This document shows, in pieces, positions 10,853 through 23,922 of a stretch of DNA of 64,000 nt. The DNA is from Pilaira anomala (lineage: Eukaryota; Mucoromycota; Mucoromycetes; Mucorales; Mucoraceae), in NCBI GenBank assembly GCA_025716855.1, contig JAIXMQ010000018.1, forward strand, positions 483,820-547,819, given 5' to 3'. Both the position numbers and the translations under genes were made by a program. Each line of letters starts with the position of its first letter. Positions within the stretch are counted from its first letter, which is position 1. The notes under the pieces were generated by a model. That model had not been told where the DNA came from. It saw only the letters and a program-made list of their open reading frames with translations, and ran no database searches.

Positions 10853-10872
10853 TCACGTGACATTCACGTGAC
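10853..10872. promoter_or_regulatory. Paired TCACGTGAC boxes
   Basis: Two TCACGTGAC motifs start 11 bp apart (10853 and 10864), about 135-155 bp upstream of the CCCH start and about 55 bp from the 5' end of tRNA-Arg. CACGTG is the bHLH E-box core (Cbf1/USF type). Binding is inference. Confidence 0.5.
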
Positions 10873-10947
10873 AAAAATATAGTGTCAGATAACATTTTTT
10901 TTATAGGGTGTGACTACTTCTGGTTTGTTTGATATTTATTTTGATTG

Positions 10948-10978
<31 letters not shown>

Positions 10979-11006
10979 TCTTTAACTTTTATTTTTACCT
11001 TATACC

Positions 11007-11989
11007 ATGTCTCATCGTGAAGCACTTCATAAGCTTTTTGCCATTGCTCCACCTACTATTGAAGAGATTATTTTACAAGAAAACTCTCGAGAAAATGCAG
11101 ATCGAGTCGAAGAACCAAAACCAGTAAAAACTAGCTTAAAGCGTGCTGCGGAAAGCGTGTCCAATTTGGATGATTTAGCAAGTTCAGAAGAACAACCACG
11201 ACAACAACAGCCTGCTTCAATGCACGTAAGTAAACGACTTAAACCTTCAACCACAAAATCAAAGGCTTCTTCTGTAATGACTTTTAAGGATCAACCACCT
11301 GTACTGAATAATCAAGTTCAATCACCAACCTGTTCAAACAAGCGTAAAGAATTCGATCTTTCAGATCCTGAACAAAAGACCTGCAAAAAGCTCAAACCAA
11401 CTGAAGCCAATATTATATCCAACCCTACACCTACTAATAAAATGCCAGGAAAGTCCACCATGACTCCTCCAAGTTCTTTAGGTGCAACACCTACTACTTC
11501 ACCCACGAGTACTACTTCACCCACGAGTACTACTTCACCCACGAGTACTACTTCACCCACGAGTACTACTTCACCCACGAGTACTACTTCACCCACGAGT
11601 ACTACTTCACCCACGAGTACTACAGCACCAAAAGAGGTTTTCTCGATTGATAAAATACTTGCAAGTATCAAAAGTCCTCCAGTAATAAAGTCTGTAAGTA
11701 ATTCACCACCATCACCAGAAACAGTAGTAGCAGCAGCATCCATGGACCGTAGATCTAGTGGACCCACCTTATTACCATCACCAGCTCATCAATCCAGTGC
11801 ATCACCGCCAGCTCATCAATCTAGCACATCATCACCACCAACAGTAACAGCAGGAGCAGCAACATCATCATCCATGGCTCGTGCATCTAGCTCACCCACT
11901 TTCTTATTACCATCAGATTATAAATTTAATACAGCACCACCTGTCTCATTAGATTCAATTGTTCCTTCTCGCTGTCCAGGATCAGGTTT

Positions 11990-12034
<45 letters not shown>

Positions 12035-12531
12035 TACTTCAGCAGCACCTCTTAAGAATATACCTGCACCTGAAGCTTCTCATCAACTTTCATCAGCAAC
12101 GGCATCTTTCTTATTATCTTTAGCTCCAACTCCAGCATATAATAATCATCAAGCCAAGCCAATTGACCCGGTACCTCTTAAGGCTACACCTACACTTGAA
12201 GCTTCATCATCAGCATCTTTCGTATCAGGTTTAGTTCCAACATCTGCTTTATCATTAGCATGTAATACTAGTCAAGTAAATCCAATTGACCAACCACCAC
12301 CACCGCCAAAACCAGCAGCACCCAAATTATCTAAAAGAGCAAGAAAGAGGAATAAAAAGAAGAACGAGTTAGCAAAGAAGGCAGCCAATCGACATGTGGA
12401 CGTACCAAAAGCTACAAATGAAAGTGATTTCGATACTCTTTTGAAGGAATTCGAAGAGGCATCATCTAAATCCAATACGACAGGAAATTCAGTAGCTAAG
12501 AATAATAAAAGTAATTTACCAAAGCAAGCAT

Positions 12532-12562
<31 letters not shown>

Positions 12563-13429
12563 CACACGAAAACCAGCAGTAATTAAAAAGGCACCAGTTC
12601 AAAAACCAGCCATACAAAAACCAGCAGCAAATCAACAGCATAAAGCATCACAGAACCAAAGAGTCGCACCAAATCAAACAGCATCATCAAATCAACCAGA
12701 AGCGCCTAACCAACCCAAAGCACCTAGCCAACCCAAAGCACCTAACCAACCCAAAGCACCTAGCCAACCCAAAGCACCTAACCAACCCAAAGCACCTAAC
12801 CAACCCAAAGCACCTAACCAAAGGGTCGTACCCAACCAACCCAAAGCAGCAGCAGCAGCACCCTATCAACAACAAAAGGCCCCTCCTACTCAAGCCACTA
12901 ATGTTCCAACACCAGCACAACATCATAGTTTAAAATCGACCGTTGTTTGTCAGTTTTTCAAGACGGGATCATGTCTCCAAGGGCCAGAGTGCCGATTCTC
13001 ACATGTAAGTATTGTATAAAGAACATGAATGAAAATGATCTAATCTAATTTTTTTTTTTTTTTTTGTGTGTGTGTATATAGGACTTGAAATTGGAACCCT
13101 GCCGATTTTTTCATATGAAGGGTAGTTGCGAGCAAGGTCCGAGTTGTCCTTATTCTCATGGGCAACTCACGCAAGACAAATTGACTCGGCTTCGTGCCCT
13201 GACTGGACCTTGTCGCTTCTACCACTTCAAGGGCTACTGTAACTCGGGAGATGCCTGCCTCTTCTCTCATGATGAGGCAACAGAGGAACAAAAAAAGGTG
13301 GTAGAAGCAAACATCCTTGCTTGCAGATTCTACCACTTGACAAAGAACTGTAAGCAAGGAGATAATTGCTTCTACCTCCATGATGAAGCCACACCAGAAC
13401 AAATTGAAAAATTAAAAAAACAAAAATAA
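11007..13429 (+). CDS. CCCH zinc-finger protein, four fingers, low-complexity N-terminus
   Basis: Exons 11007-13004 and 13082-13429 give 781 residues. The C-terminus carries four CCCH fingers in a row: CQFFKTGSCLQGPECRFSH (CX7CX5CX3H, ending at residue 666, split from the next by the intron), then three of CX8CX5CX3H type beginning CRFFHMKG, CRFYHFKG and CRFYHLTK. Such arrays usually bind single-stranded RNA. The preceding 640 residues are disordered and rich in Ser, Pro, Ala and Gln, with a 6-residue TSPTST array, Ala and Ser runs, a basic KRARKRNKKKN patch that could be a nuclear signal, and a P-K-A-P-N/S-Q array. RNA metabolism is the likely role; no specific orthologue is claimed. Confidence 0.88.
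11496..11621. repeat. 18-bp coding minisatellite, 7 identical copies
   Basis: Seven exact copies of ACTTCACCCACGAGTACT encode TSPTST in the CCCH protein. Identity at the DNA level, third positions included, points to recent expansion. Confidence 0.95.
12708..12825. repeat. 18-bp coding minisatellite (PKAPNQ/PKAPSQ)
   Basis: About six units of CAACCCAAAGCACCTAAC or CAACCCAAAGCACCTAGC in the same gene, alternating Asn and Ser at one position, then degenerating into RVVPNQ. Confidence 0.9.
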
Positions 13430-13759
13430 AAAATTTAAATAATTGATTTTTTTTTTTTTTAGTGTTTTTGGGCTCTTTTTTGAGTTATTGCTTCTATCTA
13501 TTGCAATCTTCTTGCTAAAAATACATGTATGCACAACATCTTTTTAATTTATATGTACAATATGGTACTTGCTTCATAAAATGGTTGTATATTTAATGGA
13601 ATCTGTATTCATTAAGGCATTGTCTATTGTTTTATGATCGACTTTGAGTTGCCAAAATAAGTCTCTTGTGAAAGGCACCTACACCGTAGCGTTAAAAATG
13701 ATGCAAGTCATCGTTTATTTAATTGGTTAGATTTGGTTTCAAACTATAAATAAGAGTCT

Positions 13760-13800
<41 letters not shown>

Positions 13801-13815
13801 CTTCAATAACACATA
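13430..13815. other. Intergenic spacer
   Basis: 3' region of the CCCH gene and promoter of the thioredoxin-fold gene. A T-run of about 30 nt (13767-13798) sits just before the downstream start. No gene seen. Confidence 0.7.
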
Positions 13816-14530
13816 ATGGCCTTAGCACCTCAATTCGCTGGACACCGTTTAGGTTCCTCTCTTGCACCTCACACACTCGAGTTTTATTTGGACTATGTTG
13901 TAAGTATTTTTCATACTACTGCCTAATATATATATTAACGCGTCAAAATAGTGTCCTTTCTCTGCAAAAATGTATAAAAAACTTCGAGAGCAACTTTGGC
14001 CTTATATTTCAGAAACATATCCTGATAAATACCAAATTATTTTCCGTCAACAAGTTCAACCTTGGCATGCCACATCCACTATTGTTCACGAAGCAGCTAT
14101 TGCAGTTGAAAAATTGGATAATAAAAAGTTTTGGGCATTTTCTGATGCTTTATTTCAACAACAAAAAGAGTGAGTGATTATTGTATGAAACTATTTCCTC
14201 AGATGATCTCATTTATTATTTATTAGTTACTTTGATGAAGCAGTGGAGAATAAGACACGTAGACAAGTAGCGGAACAATTATCTAAATTGGCCGAAACAG
14301 CAGTAGACGTTTCGTCTGAAAAAGTTCTTTCACTCTTGGTCAATGATACAGAAGAGGTTAAGAATGCAGGTAATAAAGTTTCAAATGACTTGAAATTGTT
14401 TATTCGTATTGGTCGACAAAATGGTATTCATGTTAGTCCAACTGTCTTATTGGATGGAATTAAAGATGAAAGTATTTCTTCTGGTTGGGAACTTGATCAA
14501 TGGAAAGAATATTTAAAGAGCAAATTATAA
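13816..14530 (+). CDS. DsbA-like thioredoxin-fold protein
   Basis: Exons 13816-13899, 13952-14169 and 14227-14530 give 201 residues. The start LEFYLDYVCPFS places a CPFS motif at residues 29-32, a CXXS variant of the thioredoxin-fold active site in which the resolving Cys is replaced by Ser. A helical insertion (ENKTRRQVAEQLSKLAET) and a late HVSPTVLLDG segment, containing the cis-Pro region, follow the DsbA/Thioredoxin_4 pattern. No signal peptide, so probably cytosolic. With a single active-site Cys it may act as a monothiol or glutathione-linked enzyme; the substrate is unknown. Confidence 0.85.
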
Positions 14531-14574
14531 ATAAATAAATGGTTTTTATTAAATTACACACAAGATATCATTTC

Positions 14575-15996
<1,422 letters not shown>

Positions 15997-16334
15997 TGTA
16001 TTTTTATAAAAAATAAAATTGGTGAAATAGAAATTAATGGAAATTCTACGAATTTATAGAATTTTTTTGAAGTCGTCACGCTCTCTGAGTTTGGTTCTAG
16101 ATGATTCTCAGTCTTGTAGAGCTTTAATAAGATGCAGTGGATTCTCAAGTTTCAATTCAAGTACATACATAGGCCTTAAATTTATTAAATTGATATTCAT
16201 TGTTCTCTGATTTCCAACTAGTAGATGTCTTTGAGAATGCTCCTGCCAGCCAGCCAGCATGATTTATGTCGGTATTTTAATGAGACATAAATGAATAAAG
16301 CCAATCAAACGTATGATTGATGAAATATGAGGTG

Positions 16335-16367
<33 letters not shown>

Positions 16368-16384
16368 CATACTTTCCCATTCAC
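15997..16384. other. Divergent promoter region
   Basis: Between the starts of Cyp40 (-) and FYV10 (+). Includes a short CCAGCCAGCCAG run and a T-tract of about 30 nt before the FYV10 start. No gene seen. Confidence 0.65.
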
Positions 16385-17998
16385 ATGAACACCATTAAAC
16401 CCGACCAAATCATCGAACTTGAACCTTCTCTCATCAAGGTATAAAAAAAGAAAAAAAAAAAAAAAAAAAAAAAGGCGTCGTTTTTACGTGTTTAAAACTA
16501 ACGTTTCGGAACAATAAACTGTCTTTAGGTTCCTTATGAACAACTTCGTAAATCATTCCGAATCCAACATCGATACATTGAAAAAGAACTTGCAGCTATA
16601 CACGAAAGAATTGAACGTTGTGTTAAAAATACTACTATAACACCCGAGAAAGCATCTCAAACAGTAGATGAATTACTAAAACAAGTAGATAAGTTGACAC
16701 GCAAAGTAAAGTTTGTTTATTGTTTTTACCTTGTATATTTTATTCTTATATATATATATATATCTTTTCAAGTTGCAAAAATCAAAACAAGAAGAGTTGG
16801 CACATGTAAACAGAATGGAAAAACGTATTCATAACCTCAAGAAAATTGAAAATATTACTTCACCAAAGGCGCCTGAATTTATTGAATGGAGTAAGACTCG
16901 ATTGGATAGAGTGATTGTGGATTATTTACTTCGAGAAGGTATAACGGATACAGCTAAAAAAGTGGCCAAAGCGGGTGATATTGAGGTATAACAAAAAAAA
17001 AAAAAATAATAATAATAAAAAATTATACAAGAAATCTTAATCATGTATAAATAATAGGCTATGGTCGATATACAATTATTTGCTCAATCCGAGAAAATAG
17101 AAGAAGCATTAAGAAATCATAGTTGTAAAGAATGTCTTGCTTGGTGTAATGAAAATAGATCAAGTCTTCGAAAAATGAAGGTGAGAGAGAGAGTGTGTGT
17201 GTGTGATAAAAAAAAAGCAGCGATTTAAAAATGGATATATATATATATATATATTAGAGTACTTTGGAATTTAATTTGAGGTTACAAGAGCATATTGAAT
17301 TAGCTAGAGCAGATAAGGGAACTGAAGCAATTGTGTATTCTCAAAAGTACTTATCACCTTGGCAAACAACTGAATTGAAAAGAATTAATCAAGCAATGGG
17401 TTTATTAGCTTTTAAAAAAGATACAGCTTGTTCACCTTATAAAGTAAATACATATATATATATAAATACAAATATATTAACTATACATGTATATATGTTG
17501 ACACTCACATTATTAGGAATTGTATGACCCTAGTCGTTGGTTAGAATTAATTAATCAATTTAGAAGAGATAATTATTCATTATGTTCACTCACTTCTCAT
17601 CCATTATTATCCATTACTTTACAAGCTGGATTATCTGCACTCAAGACACCACAATGTTATGAACATGAAAATACAAATGTAAATTGTCCTATTTGCGACA
17701 ATCAAACTTTGGGAAGTTTAGCTGAAAAGTTACCATTAAGTCATCATGTAAATTCAACTATTGTTTGTCGTATAAGTGGTAAAATCATGAATGAGGATAA
17801 TCCGCCAATGCTTTTACCCAATGGAAGAGTTTACAGCCTTGGTGTAAGTTTTTTTTTTTATCATGTGATGATTTATTTTAATAATATTGTATATAGGCTT
17901 TAAAAGAAATGGCAGCTAAATTTGATGGTAAAATTACTTGTCCAAGGACTGGTCAAGTTTTTCAATTTGATGACCTTAAAAAGGTCTTTATTTCTTGA
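16385..17998 (+). CDS. FYV10: GID/CTLH E3 ligase subunit Fyv10/Gid9 (MAEA)
   Basis: Seven exons (16385-16438, 16529-16705, 16773-16985, 17058-17180, 17258-17443, 17517-17843, 17897-17998) give 393 residues. A coiled-coil N-terminus is followed by a LisH-like helix pair (RVIVDYLLREGITDTAKKVA), a CTLH segment (IEEALRNHSCKECLAWCNEN), a CRA region, and the Gid-type degenerate RING: VNCPICDNQTL, LPLSHHVNSTIVCRISGK, NPPMLLPNGRVYS. These match MAEA/Fyv10 closely. In yeast the GID complex ubiquitinates gluconeogenic enzymes when glucose returns; the Gid2 partner is not in this window. Length and domain order are normal. Confidence 0.95.
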
Positions 17999-18089
17999 AT
18001 AAAAAAAAAAGTATTTCCACCAGGAAAAAAAGAAATATTCCTTTTTTACCCGCTTTTTATTTTTTTTCCCATTAAAAAAAAAATAGTGT

Positions 18090-18156
18090 CCCCTTCCTTT
18101 CTCTCTCTCTCTTTCTCTCTTTCTCTCTTTCTCTCTTTCTCTCTTTCTCTCTTTTT
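18090..18156. repeat. CT-rich microsatellite in the GATA-factor leader
   Basis: (CTCTTT)n/(CT)n pyrimidine tract ending about 35 bp before the GATA-factor ATG. Confidence 0.9.
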
Positions 18157-18190
18157 ACAAATATATAATTTCACCTTTTAAATAATAGAA

Positions 18191-18788
18191 ATGCCGCCTA
18201 TTGTTTTAAAACTTGAAGGGAATGAGTCTCATTTACCTTTTTCTAACTTCAACCAAGATGAATTATCAAAGACTTGGAGAGTTTGTACCAAAGTAAAGGA
18301 CGCACTTGAGAATGGTTCTAGACTAGAGAACTTATCTTGGAGACTCTGGTTTATCCAGAATGTCTTGGTTAGTAATGACGTCAAATCAAGCAGCGATAAG
18401 ATACCTTCGTCAGGATTAAATAATAAGCAACAAGAATCGATTATATCACCGCCATCAACGCAACAAATGGAAGGAGAGGAAATTGAATTAGTACTAGACT
18501 ACAACAACAACAGCAATACTTTAGATCAAGTAGTCAATAAGCCTACTACTGCTAGTAATCATAATATGACCAATGCAACAGAAAATTTCATATTGAATCA
18601 ATTTACATCTGACCAACAAGGTGATCAAATGATTGAATTAAAAGATATTTTTCCATTTGATTACATGTATTCTATACCGGACGAAGATCCGTCTTTAGCT
18701 CAAAATCAATTTAATTTCACCAACAGTAATTGGCAGCAACCTAACCCACCTTCTACTACAACTGGTATCAATAACCGATTTTTTTATC

Positions 18789-18819
<31 letters not shown>

Positions 18820-19998
18820 GACTCAATTTGATCAAAATTATAATATACAATCCTCATTTATTCCTGATGACTATAATCATGCTTCTGCTATCAATATACC
18901 TGTTGATAATACAGATTTATTAAATCAACCTATTAATTTCTTTGCCGATTATAATTCAACTGCCATACCAAATGCAACACTACATAATAAGCTTTTAGCT
19001 ACTTTACCGAGACAAACATTAGCTTCAGCAGAGAGATTACTTTTATGTCCTAAAAAGCCTCCTCCTACTATACAACAACAACAAAAAATGTCAGACGCAA
19101 TTCCTATTACTATGAAGAAAAACCAAAGGAATAATCAACATTATTATAATACATTTCAATTAGATACTCCCATCATAAAACCTCCAGGAAATATACAAAC
19201 TACTACTGATGCTGCTGCTGCTGCTGCTGCTAGTAGTAGTACTAATACAACTTCTTCTGTACAGAATGATAAATCACTTCAATGTAGTAATTGTGATGCT
19301 ACTACAACTCCTTTATGGAGACGTTCTGCACAAGATGAAATTTTATGTAATGCTTGTGGATTATAGTAAGTATATAATATATGAAATTATTTTATATTTC
19401 AGCTTTTATTCAACTTTTTCTATTTTTTTTTTTTTTTTGATAGTCTTAAATTACATAATACTCCAAGACCAAAGAATTTAAAGGCAACCGGTGGTAAAAA
19501 TAAAGAATCTCGATCATCCTCCATGCATGAAACAAATGATAAAGATCAAGAAAGATCAGGTATTCCACTTACAATATGTTCCAATTGTGGTACAGACAGA
19601 ACTCCACTGTGGCGTCGAGATAATGAAGGCTCCCCTTTATGTAATGCTTGTGGACTTTAGTAAGTTATATATACATAAAAAAAAAAATGTTTGTGCACTG
19701 TATACTAAATCCCCCCTCCCCCTTATTTTGTATTAATAGTTTAAAATTACATAATGAGAAAAGGCCGTTATCTATGAAGACAAATGTAATTAAAAAACGA
19801 CAAAGAGCAGAAACATTAATTGCATCATCTTCTGGTTTAGATGAAGAGCCAGTTAAGAAGCCACGGTATTATGATCAACAATCTTTGTATGCGTCAGATA
19901 ATAATGCTACCCCTGGTTACAGAAACACAGTGTCAACTTTACCCGGAACTGGTATATTAATGATGACACCTTCTAATACGACTTTTTCTCATTCTTGA
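18191..19998 (+). CDS. Two-finger GATA transcription factor, AreA-like N-terminus
   Basis: Exons 18191-19365, 19444-19659 and 19740-19998 give 549 residues. Residues 25-56 ([20 protein letters not shown], then [10 protein letters not shown]) match the DUF1752 motif of AreA/Nit2/Gat1 nitrogen regulators. The middle is Asn/Gln/Thr-rich and disordered. Two type-IV GATA fingers follow, both CX2CX17CX2[15 protein letters not shown]...CNACGLY and [14 protein letters not shown]...CNACGLY. There is no Cys-rich block between them as in SreA/Urbs1/Fep1 iron repressors, so a nitrogen-type or other role is more likely than siderophore repression. Introns interrupt both fingers at the same codon. Confidence 0.92.
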
Positions 19999-20585
19999 GA
20001 GAATATAATAGTTTTTCTACATGATAATAATAATAATAAAAGAAATATATGATTTTGTAAATATAAAATAAAATACTATTTGGTTCAATGTACTCAATTT
20101 GAAATTTATATTTAACTTGACAATATGTAATTTCCACAATTGCTGCTTTTTTTTCTGGATTACCCATTGCCGTATTAAAAATTGCCTGTTTAGTAATAAT
20201 CCCGGCTTCATAAGCTTTTAATAGTACATACAACGTGATATATTTTTTTTTTAACTGTGTGAACAAATGGTTGATACAGGCGTTTTGATTATGATAAAGA
20301 CTTTTGCCAAATGGAACTTATATATATATATAAAGAACTATACTAACATCTTGTCAAGTATATAAGATTTGACAGCTGAGTATTTTAAAAAGGGGGTTAT
20401 AAATATTGAAAGTGTGAAAAAATACCTAGAGTGACACCGAAAAAAAAGTAAATTATTGCTTATCAATCACATTTTAGGCTGTGGGGAATAATCGGTAGAA
20501 GTATTTTTCCTCTAATAAATTTCTATTAATTTTTTTTTTTTTTTTCCTTTTTTTTCTTTTCGTTTTTTATTTATACAAGTAGACA
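19999..20585. other. Intergenic spacer
   Basis: 3' region of the GATA gene and promoter of the thioesterase-like gene. AT-rich; weak unsupported ORFs only. Confidence 0.65.
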
Positions 20586-21760
20586 ATGCAAGTTGAAGGT
20601 TTAAAAATGGATAAACAATTTGATCAAGCAACAAATACATCTTATGTTGGTCAAACAGAAAGAGGAACCTATCTCTTTAAAGGTGCAGCAAAAATTGTAA
20701 AGTGTTTTTTTTTTTTTTAAACATAAATCCCAAAATATAATTTTTTATTTATATGCAATTATCTCGATTTAGGAATGGGCAATTGGTGAAGTGCCTAATG
20801 TAAGTAAATAAATATATACTTATATATTATTTACATTTATTAAAACTTATTCTTTTTTGTAATAGGGTGGTAAGAAAAAAAAAACAAAAAATATGCCTAA
20901 AAAACTAATAAATCGTATATATAGGTTACGTTATGTCCATTATCACTGATAGCGTGATTAGACTTTTCTCAGATAGACATCAAACTGATCCAGTTGCACT
21001 CAACTGTTTCTTTTTTAACAAGACACTTGCCGGTAACCTTATAATCGAAATTGAGGAATTGAAAATGAGTAAGAAAGGATACTGTATTGTAAGAGCCGTT
21101 CTCAAGCAAACAAAAGATTTAAGTGCTTTAGAAGATATGAGTGGTTACGACCCAAGCGAATGGACAGATAAAGTACAAGCCGTATTTACCATGGGTAATA
21201 TGGATAGCGAAGAAGGCATCACTCATTTATACAAGAGCCCTACACCTTCTTCTGATCTGGTAGAAGGTCTTGAACCTTTCAAGTATACATTTATGAGTGA
21301 TTTTGTTGATTCTAAATTCGAAACTCGTAGTTTTCAAGATGGTATACCCGAGTACACACAATTGATGAATTTTAAAGACCAAAGAACAACCGATTTCAAA
21401 AGTATACCCTATTGGTGTGATATGATTCTTCCTCCTCCACATTTACTCGGTGAAGAAACTTTTGGTGGTCCCGTTTGGTGTCCTACTATGCAACTTGAAG
21501 TTCAGTTCAAGAGAAAACCTACTGGTCAAAAAATCGTTGCTCATTTCATAACCAAACATATTATTAACAATAGATTCGATATTGACGGTGAGATCTGGAA
21601 TGACAATGGTGACATTTTGGCAACTACTAGGTAACAAAAAAAAAAGGGGGGTGAAAGATCTTTTTCTTACTAGAAGCTAACATGTTTTTTCTTTTGTAGA
21701 CATCAATGTTTAGTCGTGCCTTGGAGTCGTAACGCTCAAAAACCTAAAGCAAAAATTTAA
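20586..21760 (+). CDS. Thioesterase-like (hot-dog fold) protein
   Basis: Five exons (20586-20696, 20773-20799, 20866-20869, 20925-21630, 21700-21760) give 302 residues in frame. The segment KIEWAIGEVPNGGYVMSII is typical of the thioesterase-like superfamily (TesB-related double hot-dog acyl-CoA thioesterases), whose first hot-dog helix begins with W..G..NGGY. A second hot-dog lies in the C-terminal half (FGGPVWCPTMQLEVQF and FDIDGEIWNDNGDILATTRH). Probably cytosolic or peroxisomal; no clear PTS1, as the tail is KPKAKI. Substrate unknown. The third exon is only 4 nt (GGTG) and supplies the missing base that restores NGGYVM. Confidence 0.85.
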
Positions 21761-21819
21761 ACTCTAAATAAATCTGTACCTTTTTTTTTATAACATTCAT
21801 ATTTTTTTAGCCCATAAAA

Positions 21820-21847
21820 ACGTGAAATACACGTGAATATCACGTGA
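21820..21847. promoter_or_regulatory. Three ACGTGA boxes at 11-bp spacing
   Basis: ACGTGA begins at 21820, 21831 and 21842; the last two are CACGTG E-boxes. The spacing equals that of the pair at 10855/10866. They lie downstream of the thioesterase stop and about 130 bp before a candidate snoRNA. Confidence 0.5.
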
Positions 21848-21965
21848 TACCAAACAATAAATTATTTCAAATAAATATTTTTTACAAAAATCACTTCCAA
21901 ATTAGGAATAATCATATAGTTTTGTAACGCACCTTAGTCCGTTGACTATGGTCGTACAATCGAAA

Positions 21966-22055
21966 GTTTATAAGATGATGATATTTTTCTACAAAACTCC
22001 ATATCCAAAAGTATGATGGCGGTTTACATGACTACGATGGTATCTGATTAATATA
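21966..22055 (+). ncRNA. Candidate C/D-box snoRNA
   Basis: ATGATGA (box C consensus RUGAUGA) at 21975-21981 and CTGA (box D) at 22044-22047 are flanked by TATA on each side that could pair as a short terminal stem. A C'-like TGATGG lies at 22014-22019. No guide target was assigned. These boxes are short and can arise by chance. Confidence 0.3.
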
Positions 22056-22619
22056 TCCTAATTTTTTTTGTTTGTTTGTTATGACAATAAATTTTTAAAA
22101 GGACTGTAAAAAAGTAGTTTTTGTGTTGAATTGTTTCAGTAAAAAACCAGCTCTTGTTTTATTTACGTGGAACGACTTACAAGGTAATAAAAACTCCAAT
22201 TAAAAAAGGTTTGTTTATTAAATAATTGTTGTTGAGGGTAAAATAAAAAAATATATTTCGGATTTGTTTTGAAAGTTCTTTTTTTTTTTAACTAGTGTTG
22301 GTAGGTTAAAAAAAAAAAATTGTAAAATAAGATATCATGTTAACTTAAAAGTGAACGTCTTCAAGTATTAAGAAAATGAGTATTTAAATTGTTATAAAAT
22401 AATAAATATTAGTTCGAGTTTATCTAATTTTAGTTTTTACAAAAGTACTTACAGGTTTTTCTTATGATAGGTACAAAGCATTAAAGCATCTTTTTTTAAT
22501 AAGGTCAGTAGTTGTCAAGGAAGGGAATGATTTAAGCTTAGTGTAAGAGTAAATGATAAAAATAAGGATATATAATGAATGTTTATTTAAAAAAGATCAT
22601 ATTAATGAAAAAATTCTAT
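22048..22619. other. Intergenic spacer
   Basis: AT-rich region between convergent genes; nothing recognised besides homopolymers. Confidence 0.6.
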
Positions 22620-23922
22620 CTATTGGCTGCAGACACCAATCTTGTTAGAGCCAGTGAGGTTATTGCAGACGTTCTTGGGAGTCTTGGAATGACCAGAAAT
22701 GTTAATACCGGAAACAGAGAAGTTTGTACAGGGAGTACCAGAAGCACAATCAACGCTAACAATAGGGTTTTTCTTGGCAGATGAAGCAGATCTAAAAAAA
22801 TTTAAATTATTAGTTACCAAGAAAAAAAAAAAAAAAAGAATTGTGTAAAAATAATATTTACCCAGAAATGTTACTGAAAGTAATATCCTTGATGGTTAAA
22901 GACTTGTTATCATTTTTTTCACAGAAAGACATTTGGTTCTTGTCACAGTAGTGAGCAGTAACGATAATAGGGTTTTCACTGTTGGGAAGCTTAACGTTTT
23001 GGAACTTGACGTTTTGGACGAGACCCTTTCCTCCACTCCAGGTCTTGATTCTAACACCGTTTTGACAGTTGTTACATTCACTGTCGATAATGGTAACATC
23101 CTTGACATTTTCAGTAGAACCACCCTTACCAAGACTACCAATACTGTATTTTTTTTTTTTTAAAAAAAAAGCAAAAAGAAGAAGGATGAGTATTGTAATA
23201 ATTAAAATATTTTAAATTTTAAGTTACCTGAAACCGTGACCACCGTTACAGATAACTTTGGAGACAGTAATATCAGTATTACCACCGTTAATAGCAGTAC
23301 AATCATCACCAACATTAAGTTCAGAATCTCTGAGGGTAAACTTAGTGGTAGAAGAAATTTGGAAGGCATCGGTGTTCATGGGTCTATTACTGTTTGAGGA
23401 AGTAGACTTGAAGTAAACATTATGGACTTCAACATTATTACAGCTAGTGATACCCATATGGGCTCTAGGGGAGTTGAGAATCTTGAAGTTACCAAATTTA
23501 GAGTTAGTAGCAGTAATTCTGAAGACAGTAGGAGCAGTAGTATCCTTGGCATCCCACCAGGTTTGACCGTTGCCAATGAAGGAGCCACCACCAGACATAG
23601 TAATTTGATCACCCTTTAAAGTGAAGAAAGCGCTTCCACCCTTGAAGTCCTTGTGGAAAGCAGGCAAGTTTACCTTACCTTGAAAATCAATATGAACATT
23701 CTTGATGCCTTCGACCTTGATGAAACTCTTGATGTTATATGTCTTGTTCTTGGGGAATGCAACAGTACCACCAGACTTACAGTCGCTGAAAGCTTTAGCA
23801 ATGGTAATGGCATCATCAGTGCTGCTTTGAGCAACGGTACAAATTTTAGGGGCAGCTTCAACTGAAGAGGTTAAGGCTAATGTAGCAATAACTGCAAGAC
23901 CAAAGGAAAGAATTTGAACCAT
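22620..23922 (-). CDS. Secreted polygalacturonase (GH28)
   Basis: Exons 23922-23228, 23143-22862 and 22791-22620 give 382 residues. A signal peptide (about residues 1-23, ending VEA) starts the protein. A right-handed beta-helix follows with all GH28 signatures: NTDAF (catalytic Asp 185), VGDDC (Asp 206/207), GGHGFSIGSLGKGG (His 229 region) and RIKTW. These residues form the inverting hydrolase site that cuts alpha-1,4-galacturonan in pectin. NTDAF rather than NTDGF, and the GGHG.S context, suggest an exo-type enzyme, but the mode is not settled by sequence alone. No cellulose-binding module. Codon use is GC-richer than the flanks, typical of a highly expressed gene. Confidence 0.95.
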
